Below, one piece after another: positions 10,432 through 21,140 of a stretch of 64,000 bases of DNA. The notes beneath the pieces were generated by a model. The model saw only the letters and a program-made list of their open reading frames with translations, was not told the origin of the DNA and made no database searches. The translations under genes were made by a program, and so were the position numbers. The stretch covers positions 25,485 to 89,484 of the forward strand of contig NZ_JAEMTF010000008.1 of assembly GCF_016462415.1 (NCBI RefSeq), given 5' to 3'. The stretch's first letter is position 1. Each line of letters starts with the position of its first letter. The stretch is from Williamsia sp. Lineage in GTDB: Bacteria > Actinomycetota > Actinomycetes > Mycobacteriales > Mycobacteriaceae.

Positions 10432-11451
10432 TCAGTGGCGCTGGCCCGCGGTCAGCGGCGGCAACGACTGCTCCTCGTCGTACTCGGCATCGCCATGCGA
10501 CACCGGCGTGAGCGTGAGCAGCGTCGCCTCCGGACGGCAGCAGAAGCGGTACGGCGCGTACGGCGAGGTGCCGAGTCCGGCGCTGACATGCAGCTTCATC
10601 GTCGAGCCCCAGTTCGACGCGCCCTTGACCCGCGAGCGGTCGATCTCGCAGTTGGTCACCAGCGCACCGAAGCCCGGGACGCACAGCTGACCGCCGTGCG
10701 TGTGCCCGGCCATGACGAGGTCGTAACCGTCGGCGGCGAACTTGTCGAGCACCCGGGGCTCCGGTGAATGCGTCAGTCCCAGCCGCAGATGGGCCAGGGG
10801 ATTGGGTCGACCCTCGACGGTCTCGTAACGGTCGCGACCCAGATGCGGGTCGTCGACGCCGGCCGCGGCCACCCGCACGCCTGCGACCTCGAGCTCACGC
10901 ACGGTGTGCGTCGCGTCGAGCCAGCCGCGCTCGGTGAACGCCGCGCGCAGGTCCTGCCACGGCAACGGCTCGCCGTGGACGCGCTTGTGATTCTTGTTGA
11001 AGTACTTCAGCGGGTTCTTCGGGGTCGGACCGAAGTAGTCGTTGGAGCCGAAGATGAACAGACCCGGCCGCGACAACAACCCACCCAGCGACTGGATCAC
11101 CGCAGGCACCGCGTTGGGGTGGGCCAGGTTGTCACCGGTGTTGACGACGAGGTCGGGCTCCAGCGATTCCAGTTCGGAGACCCAGGCCTGCTTGAGGCGC
11201 TGACCGGGCAACATGTGCAGGTCGCTGATGTGCAGGACCCGCAGCGTGGCTGCGCCGGGCTCGAGCACCGACATCGTCTTGTGACGCAGCGTGAAGGCGT
11301 TGCGCTCGATGAGGGTCGCGTAGGCGACCCCCGCCACGGCGGCACCAGCAGACGCCGCGGCCACCCGCGCCACGGTCGCCTGCGGGGTGCCCGCAGGGCG
11401 GTGAGATCCGGCCAGTGCGTCACGGATTCGCTTGATGTCGACGTCAGCCAT
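10432..11451 (-). CDS. Metallophosphoesterase (Rv3683-like)
   Basis: LHISDLHMLPGQ, VNTGDNLAHPNA, FGSNDYFGP, MAGHTHGGQ metallophosphatase motifs. Confidence 0.9.
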   Translation of the reverse strand: MADVDIKRIRDALAGSHRPAGTPQATVARVAAASAGAAVAGVAYATLIERNAFTLRHKTMSVLEPGAATLRVLHISDLHMLPGQRLKQAWVSELESLEPDLVVNTGDNLAHPNAVPAVIQSLGGLLSRPGLFIFGSNDYFGPTPKNPLKYFNKNHKRVHGEPLPWQDLRAAFTERGWLDATHTVRELEVAGVRVAAAGVDDPHLGRDRYETVEGRPNPLAHLRLGLTHSPEPRVLDKFAADGYDLVMAGHTHGGQLCVPGFGALVTNCEIDRSRVKGASNWGSTMKLHVSAGLGTSPYAPYRFCCRPEATLLTLTPVSHGDAEYDEEQSLPPLTAGQRH

Positions 11452-11556
11452 CTGGTCAGGATACCGATGGTCGACCCGGTGGGTACCCGAAGTACCTGCG
11501 GACTCGGAGGAGAAAATCGTGCGAGCACATCCGCGGGCGGGCACTACCGTGGCCTC

Positions 11557-12033
11557 ATGACCGACGACTCAGCCCTCAAAGCCCGCATCCGCACCGACCT
11601 GACCGCAGCGATGAAGGCCCGCGACACCGAGACCGTCGCGACCCTGCGCATGGTGATCGCCGCGATCGGAGCCGAGGAGGTGTCGGGTTCGGCCGCCCAC
11701 ACACTGACCGACGAGCAGGTCACCTCGCTGCTGATGCGCGAGAACAAGAAGCGGGCCGAGTCGGCGTCGATCTTCGACGAGAACAACCGCAGCGAGCTCG
11801 CCGACAAGGAGCGGGCCGAGGCGGCCATCATCTCCCGCTACCTGCCCGCACCCCTCGACGACGCAGGTGTGGACGCGCTGGTCGCCGACGCGATCGCGCA
11901 GGTCGCCGCCGACCTGGGGGAGCCGCCCGCGATGAAGCAGATGGGTCAGGTCATGAAGATCGTGACCGAGCGTGCCGCAGGCGGAGCGGACGGCAAACGT
12001 CTGTCGACGGCCGTCCGCTCAGCGCTGCAGTAG
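11557..12033 (+). CDS. GatB/YqeY domain protein
   Basis: LKARIRTDLTAAMKARDTETVATLRMVIAAI...ISRYLPAPLDD..., typical YqeY. Confidence 0.9.
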   Translation: MTDDSALKARIRTDLTAAMKARDTETVATLRMVIAAIGAEEVSGSAAHTLTDEQVTSLLMRENKKRAESASIFDENNRSELADKERAEAAIISRYLPAPLDDAGVDALVADAIAQVAADLGEPPAMKQMGQVMKIVTERAAGGADGKRLSTAVRSALQ

Positions 12034-12042
12034 TCGTCCCGG

Positions 12043-14526
12043 TCAGGGTGACCCGGGGATCACGATCGGTCCGATGCCCGGGATCGTGATCGTCGTCGGG
12101 GGCAGACGCGGGCCGCGCTCGGGCGTCGCCACCCGACCCTGACCGTCACTGACGTAGATCGTGACGGTCGTTCCGGGCACCGCCGTACCGGACGGGCTGG
12201 TGGACACCACGGTCCCCGCCGACTGCGGGCTGGTGGTGGTGGCCTGCTCGACCTTGAAGCCGTTCTCCTGCAGACGCGCGGTCGCCGAGCTCGCCGACAG
12301 GCCGGTCACGTCGGGGACCCGGCCGTTCTGGCTGCCCTCGACGTACTTCGGGTCGGTCGGCGGCAACGAGGTGGGACCGAACTTGTTCGCCACCGGCAGG
12401 ATCGCGTTGTACCAGGTGCGTGCCGGCTCGAAACCGCCGTAGAGGTCGCCGCCGTAGCACTGGCGCAGCGGCGAGGAGCAGATGTCCTCGGGGCTGGTGG
12501 TGTCGCCGTAGATGTAGGTGGCGCCGGCGAAGTTGTTGGTGAAGCCGAGGAACGCCGAGGACCGGTGCGCCTCGGTGGTACCCGTCTTACCGGCCAATGG
12601 AAGGTTCCATCCGGCCGAGGCCGCGGCACCCGCCGAGGTTCCGCCACCACGGTCGTCGGCGGACATCGCGTTGGCCAATGTGTCGGCCAGTCCCGGCTCC
12701 ACCACCTGCTCGCAGGCGGGCGGCGTGAACGCCACCGCGGTGACCTCGGGCTCGCCGTTGGCTCCGATCACCGTGTTGCCGTTGCGATCCCGCTTCTTCT
12801 GCGTGATCGACTTGATCGGGTTCGGCGGGCACCAGGTGCCGTGCGACGCCAGGGTGGCCGCGACGTTCGACAGCTCCAACGGATTGATCGCGTTGGGGCC
12901 CAGCGTGAACGAGCCGAAGTTGCCCTGCTTGACGTAGTCGGCCAGGCTCAGGTCGCCCTGGCCGGACGTGCCCGGCTGAGCGTATGACCGCATACCGAGT
13001 TTGACGGCCATGTCGACCGCGGACGGCACACCGACCTCGTTGAGGAGCTTGACGAACGCGGTGTTGGGGGACTGCGCAAGGGCATTGGTGATCGACATGG
13101 TCCGGGGGTACCGGCCGTCGTTCTTGACGCAGTAGGTGTTCTCCGGGCAGCCGTTGACGCCGCCGCTCGAACCCATCCCCTTGGCCTGGTAGGTCGACGG
13201 GACGTCGAGGGTGGCCGACGAACCGAGGCCCTTCTGCATCGCCGCGGCCACGGTGAAGATCTTGAAGATCGACCCGGCACCGTCGCCGACCATCGAGTAT
13301 GGCTGCGGCTGCACGGTCTGATCGCGCCGCTGGTCGAGTCCGTAGTCGCGGCTCGACGTCATCGCGAGCAGGTCATGGCTGGTGCTGCCGGGCTTGATCA
13401 CGTTCATCACGTTGGCGATTCCGGTGAGCTGCGGGCTGGCCACGGCCTGCACGGCCGACTTCGTCGACGCCTGCACCTGCGGGTCGAGGGTGGTGCGGAT
13501 CGTGTATCCGCCGCGCAGCACCGCGTCGCGGTTGAGTCCGTTCTCAGCGAGGAACTGCAGTGCGTAGTCGCAGAAGAACCCGTTGTCGCCGGCCGAGATA
13601 CAGCCCTGCGGCAGCGACTGCGGCTGCGGCAGTACGCCGAGTGGCTTGGACTTGTCGGCCTGGAATTCCGCGGCACGGTTCGGAAAGTTCTCGATCATCG
13701 TGTCCAGCACGAGGTTTCGACGATCGGTCACGCCCGAGACGTTGGTGTACGGGTTGAGCGCCGAACTCGACTGCACCATGCCGGCCAACATCGCCGACTG
13801 CGGGACGTCGAGATCCTTGGCCGCCTTGTTGAAGTAGGTCCGGGCCGCGGCCTCGATGCCGTAGGCGCCGTTACCGAACGGGACGATGTTCAGGTAACGG
13901 GTGACGATCTCCTTCTTCGCCTCCGCCTTGGCTGCGGCCTTGTCGATGTTCTTGTCGCGCATGATCTGATCGGTGAGCGTCTGCTCCAGCGTCAACGCCA
14001 TGCGCACCTCGCGCAGCTTGCGCGCCGGGGTGGTGGCGATGGCGGCCTCGCGGTCGGCCTCGGTCCGTGCCAGCACCAGCAGCTGATAATTCTTGATGTA
14101 CTGCTGATCGAGCGTCGACGCGCCCTGCTGCACCTCGCCCGACGACGAGTTCTTCAGGAACGCGCGGATGGTGCCCTTCCAGTCCACGCCGTCGTGCTCG
14201 AGGAAGCGCTTGTCCTCGATCGAGATGATCGCCCGGATCATGTCCGGGGAGATGTCGTCGTAGTCCACCTGGATGCGCCGCTGGTCGTAGAGGTAGGCCA
14301 TCGGCTTACCCGTCGAGTCGGTCATCGTCGTGACCTCCGGGACCGTCCCGTCGAGGAGCTCGGACGACGAGTTCTCGACGGTGGTCGCGGCCTTGTTCGT
14401 CAGGAGCCCGAACCCTCCGGCCGCGGGGAACAACAGGGCGGCCACGAGGACGCCGGCGAGCGCGCAACAGGCGAGCAGGACCCAGAGGGCCCTGGACCGC
14501 GGGGTGCGGTGGGTTTGATCGGACAC
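12043..14526 (-). CDS. ponA2: Class A penicillin-binding protein with PASTA domain (PonA2-like)
   Basis: Transglycosylase EDKRFLEHDGVDWKGTIRAF, transpeptidase SxxK-type GSIFKIFTVAAA, KTGTTE motif, C-terminal PASTA (VPDVTGLSASSATARLQENGFKV). Confidence 0.9.
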   Translation of the reverse strand: MSDQTHRTPRSRALWVLLACCALAGVLVAALLFPAAGGFGLLTNKAATTVENSSSELLDGTVPEVTTMTDSTGKPMAYLYDQRRIQVDYDDISPDMIRAIISIEDKRFLEHDGVDWKGTIRAFLKNSSSGEVQQGASTLDQQYIKNYQLLVLARTEADREAAIATTPARKLREVRMALTLEQTLTDQIMRDKNIDKAAAKAEAKKEIVTRYLNIVPFGNGAYGIEAAARTYFNKAAKDLDVPQSAMLAGMVQSSSALNPYTNVSGVTDRRNLVLDTMIENFPNRAAEFQADKSKPLGVLPQPQSLPQGCISAGDNGFFCDYALQFLAENGLNRDAVLRGGYTIRTTLDPQVQASTKSAVQAVASPQLTGIANVMNVIKPGSTSHDLLAMTSSRDYGLDQRRDQTVQPQPYSMVGDGAGSIFKIFTVAAAMQKGLGSSATLDVPSTYQAKGMGSSGGVNGCPENTYCVKNDGRYPRTMSITNALAQSPNTAFVKLLNEVGVPSAVDMAVKLGMRSYAQPGTSGQGDLSLADYVKQGNFGSFTLGPNAINPLELSNVAATLASHGTWCPPNPIKSITQKKRDRNGNTVIGANGEPEVTAVAFTPPACEQVVEPGLADTLANAMSADDRGGGTSAGAAASAGWNLPLAGKTGTTEAHRSSAFLGFTNNFAGATYIYGDTTSPEDICSSPLRQCYGGDLYGGFEPARTWYNAILPVANKFGPTSLPPTDPKYVEGSQNGRVPDVTGLSASSATARLQENGFKVEQATTTSPQSAGTVVSTSPSGTAVPGTTVTIYVSDGQGRVATPERGPRLPPTTITIPGIGPIVIPGSP

Positions 14527-14789
14527 GGAACTCAGGATACGGGTCCGACCTTAGAGACCGGGTCAACCATCGGTGACGACTCACGAACGAACGGCGCCGC
14601 GGACCCCGTACCTCGAACCCGACGAAACGGATAGGACGGCGGTCCCACTTTCCCCGGCCCCTCGACTTGACGATCGCTCATCGCAAAACCTAGATTGTTG
14701 TACAGAATGTGACTCACGTAACATTTGGTCACGAAAGTGGCGAGGCTTGCCTCACGAACGATGCACAGCGGCAGACAGGGGTTCGGCAC

Positions 14790-15116
14790 ATGGCGAACGC
14801 GGCAGTGACACACGGCGAGACGACCGGCGAGACCGACACCCGATTGGCCTGGGTGGCCCAGGCACGATGCCGCGGGGGTGACCCGGACGAGTTGTTCGTC
14901 CGCGGCGCAGCCCAGCGCAAGGCGGCCACCATCTGTCGGCACTGCCCGGTACAGCTCGAATGCGGAGCCGATGCCCTCGACAACCGGGTCGAGTTCGGCG
15001 TCTGGGGCGGCATGACCGAGCGTCAGCGGCGCGCGCTGCTGCGCCAGCACCCCGAGGTCACCTCGTGGGGCGAGTTCTTCGAGAACCAGCGCCGTCGGCA
15101 CGCCGACGCCGTCTGA
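14790..15116 (+). CDS. whiB4: WhiB-family Fe-S regulator, WhiB4-like
   Basis: Cys-cluster (ARCRGG...ICRHCPVQLEC), VWGGMTERQRRAL turn; synteny next to ponA2 and Get3-like pair. Confidence 0.85.
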   Translation: MANAAVTHGETTGETDTRLAWVAQARCRGGDPDELFVRGAAQRKAATICRHCPVQLECGADALDNRVEFGVWGGMTERQRRALLRQHPEVTSWGEFFENQRRRHADAV

Positions 15117-15126
15117 GCTCTGCGCT

Positions 15127-16227
15127 CTAGTTCTTCTGACCGACGATCTGTTCGGCCACCGCGCGCAGCGCGGTCATGTCGGCCACCTCGAACGGTAGCG
15201 ACGGCACCCCGATGATCGGGACGGCCGGATGCGACGCGGTGAACCTCTGCAGCAGATGGAGTTCGCGTCGACCGGTTGTCGTGCGTTCGGCGTGAATCGT
15301 CAACACGGCCCGCGTCAACTCGTCGTCCACCGATTCGAGGGCGGTCCGTGCGGCGTCCGCGGTGATCGACGTCAGGTTCGGGTGCGTCCGGTTCAGCAGC
15401 AGTCCCGCGAGCGGCATCCGTTCCTCGGAGAGCCGATCGACGAAGAACGCGGCCTCGCGCAACGCGTCCGGTTCGGCCGAGGCGACCACCACGAACTGGG
15501 TGCCGGGTCGCTTGAGCAGGTTGTATGTCGTCGTGGCACGTTCCTGGAACCCGCCGAACATCGCGTCGAGTGACTGCACGAACGCCGAGACGTCCCGCAA
15601 CGTGTCGCCGCCGACGATCGTCGAGACGCCGCGCATCGCAAGGCCCACGACACCGGTGACGACGCGGCCGACCCCGCGTCCGCCGCCCATCAGCAGCTTC
15701 ATCAATCGACCGCTCATGAACGAGCCCAGGCGGGCCGGCGCGTCGAGGAAGTCGAGCGCGTTGCGCGACGGCGGGGTGTCGACGACGACGAGGTCCCACT
15801 TGTCCTGCGCGAGGAGCTGCCCCAACTTCTCCATCGCCATGTACTCCTGCGTCCCGGAGAACGACGTCGCGACGGTTTGGTAGAAGGAGTTGTTCATGAT
15901 GGCCTCGGCACGCTCGGGCGTCGAGTACTGCGTCACCATCTCGTCGAAGGTCCGCCGCATGTCGAGCATCATCGCGTCGAGCGAACCCGGCCCGTCGATC
16001 GCCACCGGCTGGGGTGCGTTGGTCAGCTCGGTCATCCCGAGGGACTGCGCGAGTCGTTTGGCGGGGTCGATGGTCAGCACCACCACACGCCTGCCCTGCT
16101 CGGCGGCGCGCACCGCCATCGCGGCGGCCGTCGTCGTCTTGCCGACGCCACCCGCCCCACAGCAGATCACGACCTTGGTCTGATCGTCGGCGAGGACCTC
16201 GCCCATCTTCAGTACGGCAACCATCAC
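15127..16227 (-). CDS. Get3/ArsA-like ATPase (Rv3680-like)
   Basis: P-loop [46 protein letters not shown]. Confidence 0.9.
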   Translation of the reverse strand: MMVAVLKMGEVLADDQTKVVICCGAGGVGKTTTAAAMAVRAAEQGRRVVVLTIDPAKRLAQSLGMTELTNAPQPVAIDGPGSLDAMMLDMRRTFDEMVTQYSTPERAEAIMNNSFYQTVATSFSGTQEYMAMEKLGQLLAQDKWDLVVVDTPPSRNALDFLDAPARLGSFMSGRLMKLLMGGGRGVGRVVTGVVGLAMRGVSTIVGGDTLRDVSAFVQSLDAMFGGFQERATTTYNLLKRPGTQFVVVASAEPDALREAAFFVDRLSEERMPLAGLLLNRTHPNLTSITADAARTALESVDDELTRAVLTIHAERTTTGRRELHLLQRFTASHPAVPIIGVPSLPFEVADMTALRAVAEQIVGQKN

Positions 16228-17282
16228 GCACCCGCCCGTTCCAAGAGGGCGGAGATCTCGTAGATCCCGCCGAGGTCGACCCCGTCGTCATACGACGGGA
16301 TCTCGATGGTGGAGACGTCCACCTCGTCGAGTTCGGCCTTGGCCACCTGCTGCGCCTGGACCCGCGATGCGTGCTCGATGGTCTCGGTCAGCAGTCCCTG
16401 CAGGTCGGCGTCGGACACGGTCAGTCCGGCCGTCGAGAGGTGTTCGGCGATCGTGGCGGCGTCGATGACACCCTCGGCCGCGTCGTCGACGGCGGCCTCG
16501 CTCAGGTGCGGCGGCGCCACCCGGTTGATGATCAACGCACCCACCCGCATCTTCTTGTCCCGCAGATCGGTGACCGCCTCGATGGTCTCCTGGATGGGCA
16601 TGGCCTCGAGCAGTGTCACCAGGTGGACGACGGTGAGCTCCGAGTGCAACAGCGTCACGACGCCGTCGCTCTGGTTGCGGATGGGCCCGGTCTTGGTCAG
16701 GTCCGACATCGCCGAGGTGACGTCGAGGAAGTTGCCGATGCGACCGGTCGGCGGCGCGTCGACGACGACCGCGTCGTACACCTGGGCCCCGGCCTTGTCG
16801 GTGCGCACGACGCACTCCTTGATCTTGCCGGTGAGCAGCACGTCACGCAGGCCCGGAGCGACCGTGGTGACGAAGTCGATGGCACCGATCCGGCGCATCG
16901 CGCGACCGGCGAACCCGAGGTTGTAGAACATGTCGAGGTATTCGAGCAGAGCGTGCTCGATGTCGATGGCCAGCGCCGTGACCTGGCCGCCGCCCTGCGC
17001 GGTGGCGACCTTGGTCTCGGTCGGCGGCAGCGGCGGGATGTCGAAGAGCTGCGCGATGCCCTGGCGGCCCTCGCACTCGACGAGCAGGACCTTCTTGCCC
17101 TCTCCGGCCAACGTCAGTGCGAGCGCCGCGGCGACCGAGGTCTTGCCGGTTCCGCCCTTCCCCGAGACGAAATGCAGACGGGCGGTTCGCGCGGAGTCGG
17201 GCCAGCCTGTGTGTGTGGAGTCGGGCCGGCCCGAGGGCGAGAGCCCGGCGCCCGGTCGATCGGAGAGCGGTTGTGATGACAC
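16224..17282 (-). CDS. Get3/ArsA-like ATPase (Rv3679-like)
   Basis: [45 protein letters not shown]; overlaps neighbouring ATPase by 4 nt. Confidence 0.9.
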   Translation of the reverse strand: MSSQPLSDRPGAGLSPSGRPDSTHTGWPDSARTARLHFVSGKGGTGKTSVAAALALTLAGEGKKVLLVECEGRQGIAQLFDIPPLPPTETKVATAQGGGQVTALAIDIEHALLEYLDMFYNLGFAGRAMRRIGAIDFVTTVAPGLRDVLLTGKIKECVVRTDKAGAQVYDAVVVDAPPTGRIGNFLDVTSAMSDLTKTGPIRNQSDGVVTLLHSELTVVHLVTLLEAMPIQETIEAVTDLRDKKMRVGALIINRVAPPHLSEAAVDDAAEGVIDAATIAEHLSTAGLTVSDADLQGLLTETIEHASRVQAQQVAKAELDEVDVSTIEIPSYDDGVDLGGIYEISALLERAGA

Positions 17283-17402
17283 CCGCCAACTGTATCCAGA
17301 GCTTTACCGCGAACTCCGGCGATCGGTCGGGTGCGATGAGTGACGTCGGTGACCTTCCGCCGGGGCCTCGATGTGACCGTCACACCCGGATAGGGTGAGC
17401 CC

Positions 17403-17567
17403 ATGAGTGAACTGACTGCGTGGGAATACGCCACCGTGCCGCTGCTGACCCACGCCACCAAGCAAATCCTCGACACCTGGGGCGTCGACGGATGGGAGTT
17501 GGTCAGCGTTCTGCCCGGTCCCACCGGCGAGCAGCACGTCGCCTACCTCAAGCGTCCGAAGGGCTGA
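17403..17567 (+). CDS. DUF4177-like small protein (54 aa)
   Basis: MSELTAWEYATVPLLTHATKQILDTWGVDGWELVSVLPGPTGEQHVAYLKRPKG; not in the supplied ORF track (too short). Confidence 0.8.
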   Translation: MSELTAWEYATVPLLTHATKQILDTWGVDGWELVSVLPGPTGEQHVAYLKRPKG

Positions 17568-17572
17568 CCGCC

Positions 17573-18055
17573 ATGTCCGGTACGCAGCAGTCGTGGACGC
17601 AGCGATTGGCCGATCTCGGAATCGAACTGCCGAAGGTGGTCGCTCCGCTCGGGGTCTACTACCCGGCGGTGCGCAGCGGCAACATGGTCTACACCTCCGG
17701 TCAGCTCCCGATGGTCAACGGTGAGCTGACGTTCCACGGCAAGGTCTCCGAGGGCGCCGAAGGTGTCATCAAGCCCGAGCAGGCCCATGAGGCCGCGCGT
17801 CTGTGCGCGCTGAACGCGGTGGCCGCGATCAACGGGCTGGTCGGTATCGACTCGCTGGTCCGCGTGGTCAAGCTCGTCGGATTCGTCGCGTCTGCACCGG
17901 GTTTCACCGGGCAGCCCGCGGTGATCAACGGCGCGTCGGACCTCATCGGCGAGATCTTCGGTGAGGCCGGTCACCACGCACGGTCGGCGGTCGGGGTCGC
18001 CGAGTTGCCGCTGGGGTCGCCGGTCGAGGTCGAGATGATCGTCGAGGTCGCCTGA
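17573..18055 (+). CDS. RidA family protein (Rv3678c-like)
   Basis: YTSGQLPMVNGEL...ARLCALNAVAAINGLVG...HHARSAVGVAELPLGSPVEVEMI. Confidence 0.9.
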   Translation: MSGTQQSWTQRLADLGIELPKVVAPLGVYYPAVRSGNMVYTSGQLPMVNGELTFHGKVSEGAEGVIKPEQAHEAARLCALNAVAAINGLVGIDSLVRVVKLVGFVASAPGFTGQPAVINGASDLIGEIFGEAGHHARSAVGVAELPLGSPVEVEMIVEVA

Positions 18056-18079
18056 GCGAGGCTTTCGCGACCTTCGCGC

Positions 18080-18940
18080 TCAGACCTCCTGCAGGTAGGT
18101 CAGTTGCGCCTTCACCGACATCCGCGCGGCAGGCCACAGCTTCTTGTCGACATCGGAGTACACCCTCTTGACGATCTTCATCGGCTTCGCCTGTGCCGCA
18201 GTCAGGTTGAGGTCGATCAGTGCTGCGCGGATCTGGTCGATCCGCTCCTCCCGGTGCGTCTTGTAGAAGCGGGCGACCGGGATCAGATCGGCGTGGTCGG
18301 GGCCGTGGCCGGGTAGCAACGCGCATCCCTCGCCCTCGACGATCAATCGGTTGAGCGAGTTCATGTAGTCCCGCAGCCCACCGTCGGACGGGTCGAGAAC
18401 CGTTGTGCCGCTTCCCAGGATGGTGTCGCCGGTGCACATAGCGCGTCCGATGACGCGCGCCGGTTCGACCGCGGCGGTGTTGGCCGGATCGCCCTTGGCC
18501 AGTTGCTCGACGAGGAAGCTGACCGAATCGGCGGTGTGGCCCGGCGTGCGCAACACGGTGATGCGCAGGCCCGCCGCCTCGATCACCTCGCGGTCGGTGA
18601 GCGGTTGGGCGTCGCGGCAGTACTTCTCGGTCAGCGCCCGCACCGGTGATCCGGTGAGTGCGTGGAACTTCTTGATGCCGTCGGTGTGGTCGGCATGACG
18701 ATGCGTGATGAGCGTGAGCACGACCCGCCCCTGTTTGGCCACCGTCCGCAGATGCTTCTTGTGTCCCTTGGGCCCCGGGTCGACGACGACGCAGTCGGGG
18801 TGTTCAGGTGCTCGCAGAATCCAGGTGTTGGTGCCGTCGAGTTCCATCATCCCGGGGTTGTTGCAGAGGACCACGGATGCGAACGGGGTGACCGTGCGCG
18901 GCGTCTCGTACGCGGGATGCTTGGGTGCAGTCATGCCCAC
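18080..18940 (-). CDS. MBL-fold metallo-hydrolase (Rv3677c-like)
   Basis: THRHADHTDGI HxHxDH motif; LPGHGPDH. Confidence 0.9.
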   Translation of the reverse strand: MGMTAPKHPAYETPRTVTPFASVVLCNNPGMMELDGTNTWILRAPEHPDCVVVDPGPKGHKKHLRTVAKQGRVVLTLITHRHADHTDGIKKFHALTGSPVRALTEKYCRDAQPLTDREVIEAAGLRITVLRTPGHTADSVSFLVEQLAKGDPANTAAVEPARVIGRAMCTGDTILGSGTTVLDPSDGGLRDYMNSLNRLIVEGEGCALLPGHGPDHADLIPVARFYKTHREERIDQIRAALIDLNLTAAQAKPMKIVKRVYSDVDKKLWPAARMSVKAQLTYLQEV

Positions 18941-19086
18941 ACGCTACCGCCGCGACCTGTCCGGCTGACAGGGATCTGGCAGCCCGCGGCCACGCTGCTG
19001 ACAGAACGGCCTCCTAGTTTCTCACCTCAGCGGAAGCGTGTTCCGCTGCCGGGGTTCTCGTACCGGCTGGAGAAACAGGAGTAGAC

Positions 19087-19386
19087 GTGAACATCAAGAA
19101 GGCCGCCACCTCGACCATGGCCGCAGGGTTCGTCGGAGCCGCACTGTTGGGTCTGGGCGTCAGCGCCGGGACCGCGTCCGCGGCGCCGCAGCAGAACCAT
19201 TCGGTCCAGACCCAGTCGCGCGCGCAGCAGCCCCAGCAGCAGCGTCAGGTCACCGTCTTCCGGCGCGACTACCGTCCGTTCATCTACCGCGGGCATCGGG
19301 TGATCCCGCGGTACGACGCCGCGCACCGTGCATGGGGATTCACCTACGACCGCACCTTTGTGCACGTCGTCCTCACGCGTCGCTGA
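19087..19386 (+). CDS. Small secreted protein with N-terminal signal peptide
   Basis: MNIKKAATSTMAAGFVGAALLGLGVSAGTASAAPQ signal; basic/Gln-rich mature part. Confidence 0.7.
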   Translation: MNIKKAATSTMAAGFVGAALLGLGVSAGTASAAPQQNHSVQTQSRAQQPQQQRQVTVFRRDYRPFIYRGHRVIPRYDAAHRAWGFTYDRTFVHVVLTRR

Positions 19387-19460
19387 CGTCTGAGGTCACG
19401 GCAGCGCCGGCTATGGTTTCCCCTGATCATGGCCGGCGCTGCGCGGTCGGCATTGCCGGT

Positions 19461-20336
19461 CTACCCGGTGCGTGCCAGCACCTCGGCGATGGTCCGCTGG
19501 ATGTCCAGCCCGCGGACCGCGTCCAACGGGTGGTCGGTCGATGTGGTGATGGCCGTGAGGAATTCGTCGACGAGGGTGGTGAAGCACTCGACCGAACCCG
19601 TCGTGCGATCGGTGAGGGTCACGACTCCGTCGTGGCCGTGCACAGAGAACTCGGTGACGGTCGGCTGCGCCGGGACGCGCAGTGACAGTTGCGCGGTCGA
19701 GGTCGCGCCGTCGGCGTGTCCGAAGGTGAGGTGCCACAGATCGTCGGCGGCGATGACGCGCGCATCGATCACCTCGGTGATCGGACCGAGCGCGGCATCG
19801 AGGAGATCGATGACGTGCGGTCCGACGTCGAGCAGAGCGCCGCCGTCCTGGCGCCACTGCGACGACGAGTACCGGCCGCCGAGCAGGGCTCCCGAGATCC
19901 ATCGACCCAGCCCGCCGGCGTACGCACCGTCCTGCGCCGCGGCCACGAAGGCGCGGGTCTCCGGTGCGTACCGGCGCGTGAACGTGACGATGGACCGCAC
20001 GTCGGCCGCTCGTACCGCGGCGACGATGGCCTCGGCCCCCTCCACCGTGCCGGCGATCGGCTTGTCCAGGATCAGGTGCTTGCCGGCCTCCGCCGCTGCG
20101 ACCGCCAGTGGGGCCTGGGCGTCCGGCGGCACCGCGAACGACACCGCGTCGCACGCGTCGAACATGGCCTCGACGCTGTCGAAGCGTGACACCGGTAAGT
20201 CGTCGGCCGCCTCGGGTCGGCGGGTCCACACACCGACCAGGTCGACGCCGGGGTGTGCAGCGAGCGCAGGGATGTGGGTCTCGCGGGCCCACGGGCCGGC
20301 ACCCACGACGGCCACGCGGAGCGGAGGAACGGTCAT
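19461..20336 (-). CDS. Gfo/Idh/MocA family oxidoreductase
   Basis: RVAVVGAGPWARETHIPALAAHPGVDLVGVWTRR...GKHLILDKPIAGT. Confidence 0.9.
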   Translation of the reverse strand: MTVPPLRVAVVGAGPWARETHIPALAAHPGVDLVGVWTRRPEAADDLPVSRFDSVEAMFDACDAVSFAVPPDAQAPLAVAAAEAGKHLILDKPIAGTVEGAEAIVAAVRAADVRSIVTFTRRYAPETRAFVAAAQDGAYAGGLGRWISGALLGGRYSSSQWRQDGGALLDVGPHVIDLLDAALGPITEVIDARVIAADDLWHLTFGHADGATSTAQLSLRVPAQPTVTEFSVHGHDGVVTLTDRTTGSVECFTTLVDEFLTAITTSTDHPLDAVRGLDIQRTIAEVLARTG

Positions 20337-20364
20337 GCGGCGAGCCTAGTGGTCCGGCCGATGG

Positions 20365-21126
20365 CTATCGGAGCGATCCTGCCGCCCCCTGGCCCCGCAG
20401 CCAGTCGAACCACTGCGGCATTCCTTCGCCGGTCGTGGCGCTGACGGGGATGATCCGGGCCGTCGGGTTCGCGGTGCGCACGGCGACGATGTAGTCGTCG
20501 AGATCGACATCGAGGTAGGGGATCAGGTCGATCTTGTTGATGAGCACGACCTCGACACTGCGGAACATCACCGGGTACTTCATCGGCTTGTCCTCACCTT
20601 CGGTGACCGACCAGACCATGGCCTTGGCGTGCTCGCCGACGTCGAACTCGGCGGGACACACCAGGTTTCCCACGTTCTCGATGATCACGAGATCGAGTGC
20701 GTCGAGATCGAGTCCCTGCAGGGCGCGGTTGACCATCGGTGCGTCGAGGTGGCATTCCCCGCCGAAGCCGTCCTCGGTGTTGAGCAGCGACACCTGGGCG
20801 CCGCGTCCGGCGAGCTTCGCGGCGTCGAGGTCGGTGGCGATGTCGCCCTCGATGATCCCGAACCGCATCTCGTCGGCGAGCGCCTCCAGGGTGGCGACGA
20901 GCACCGTGGTCTTGCCCGACCCCGGCGAACTCATCAGGTTGACCGCGCGCACCCCTGCGGCGTCGAAGGCAGCGCGGTTGAAGTCGGCGCGCTGGTCGTT
21001 CTCGCCGAAGATCGCGTCGAGCACGTCGACGCGTTCGTCCCCGGTGGCGTATCCGGACATGTCGCCGTGGTCGGTGTGGGCGTGGCTGTGTTCGACACCG
21101 TCGTCGTGTCGGTGGAATCTGCCCAT
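20365..21126 (-). CDS. hypB: Hydrogenase/urease nickel incorporation GTPase HypB
   Basis: His-rich N-terminus (HRHDDGVEHSHAHTDH), NLMSSPGSGKTTVLVATLEAL, EGDIATDLDAAKL, HLDAPMVNRAL, LVIIENVGNLVCPAEFDVGEHAK. Confidence 0.92.
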   Translation of the reverse strand: MGRFHRHDDGVEHSHAHTDHGDMSGYATGDERVDVLDAIFGENDQRADFNRAAFDAAGVRAVNLMSSPGSGKTTVLVATLEALADEMRFGIIEGDIATDLDAAKLAGRGAQVSLLNTEDGFGGECHLDAPMVNRALQGLDLDALDLVIIENVGNLVCPAEFDVGEHAKAMVWSVTEGEDKPMKYPVMFRSVEVVLINKIDLIPYLDVDLDDYIVAVRTANPTARIIPVSATTGEGMPQWFDWLRGQGAAGSLR

Positions 21127-21140
21127 GTCCAGCGCTCTCC

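Noticed and set aside
13375-14634. 419-aa plus-strand ORF opposite the ponA2-like gene
   Set aside because: Antisense shadow ORF of a high-GC gene; Arg/His/Val-rich composition, no domain motifs, while the opposite strand has clear PBP motifs
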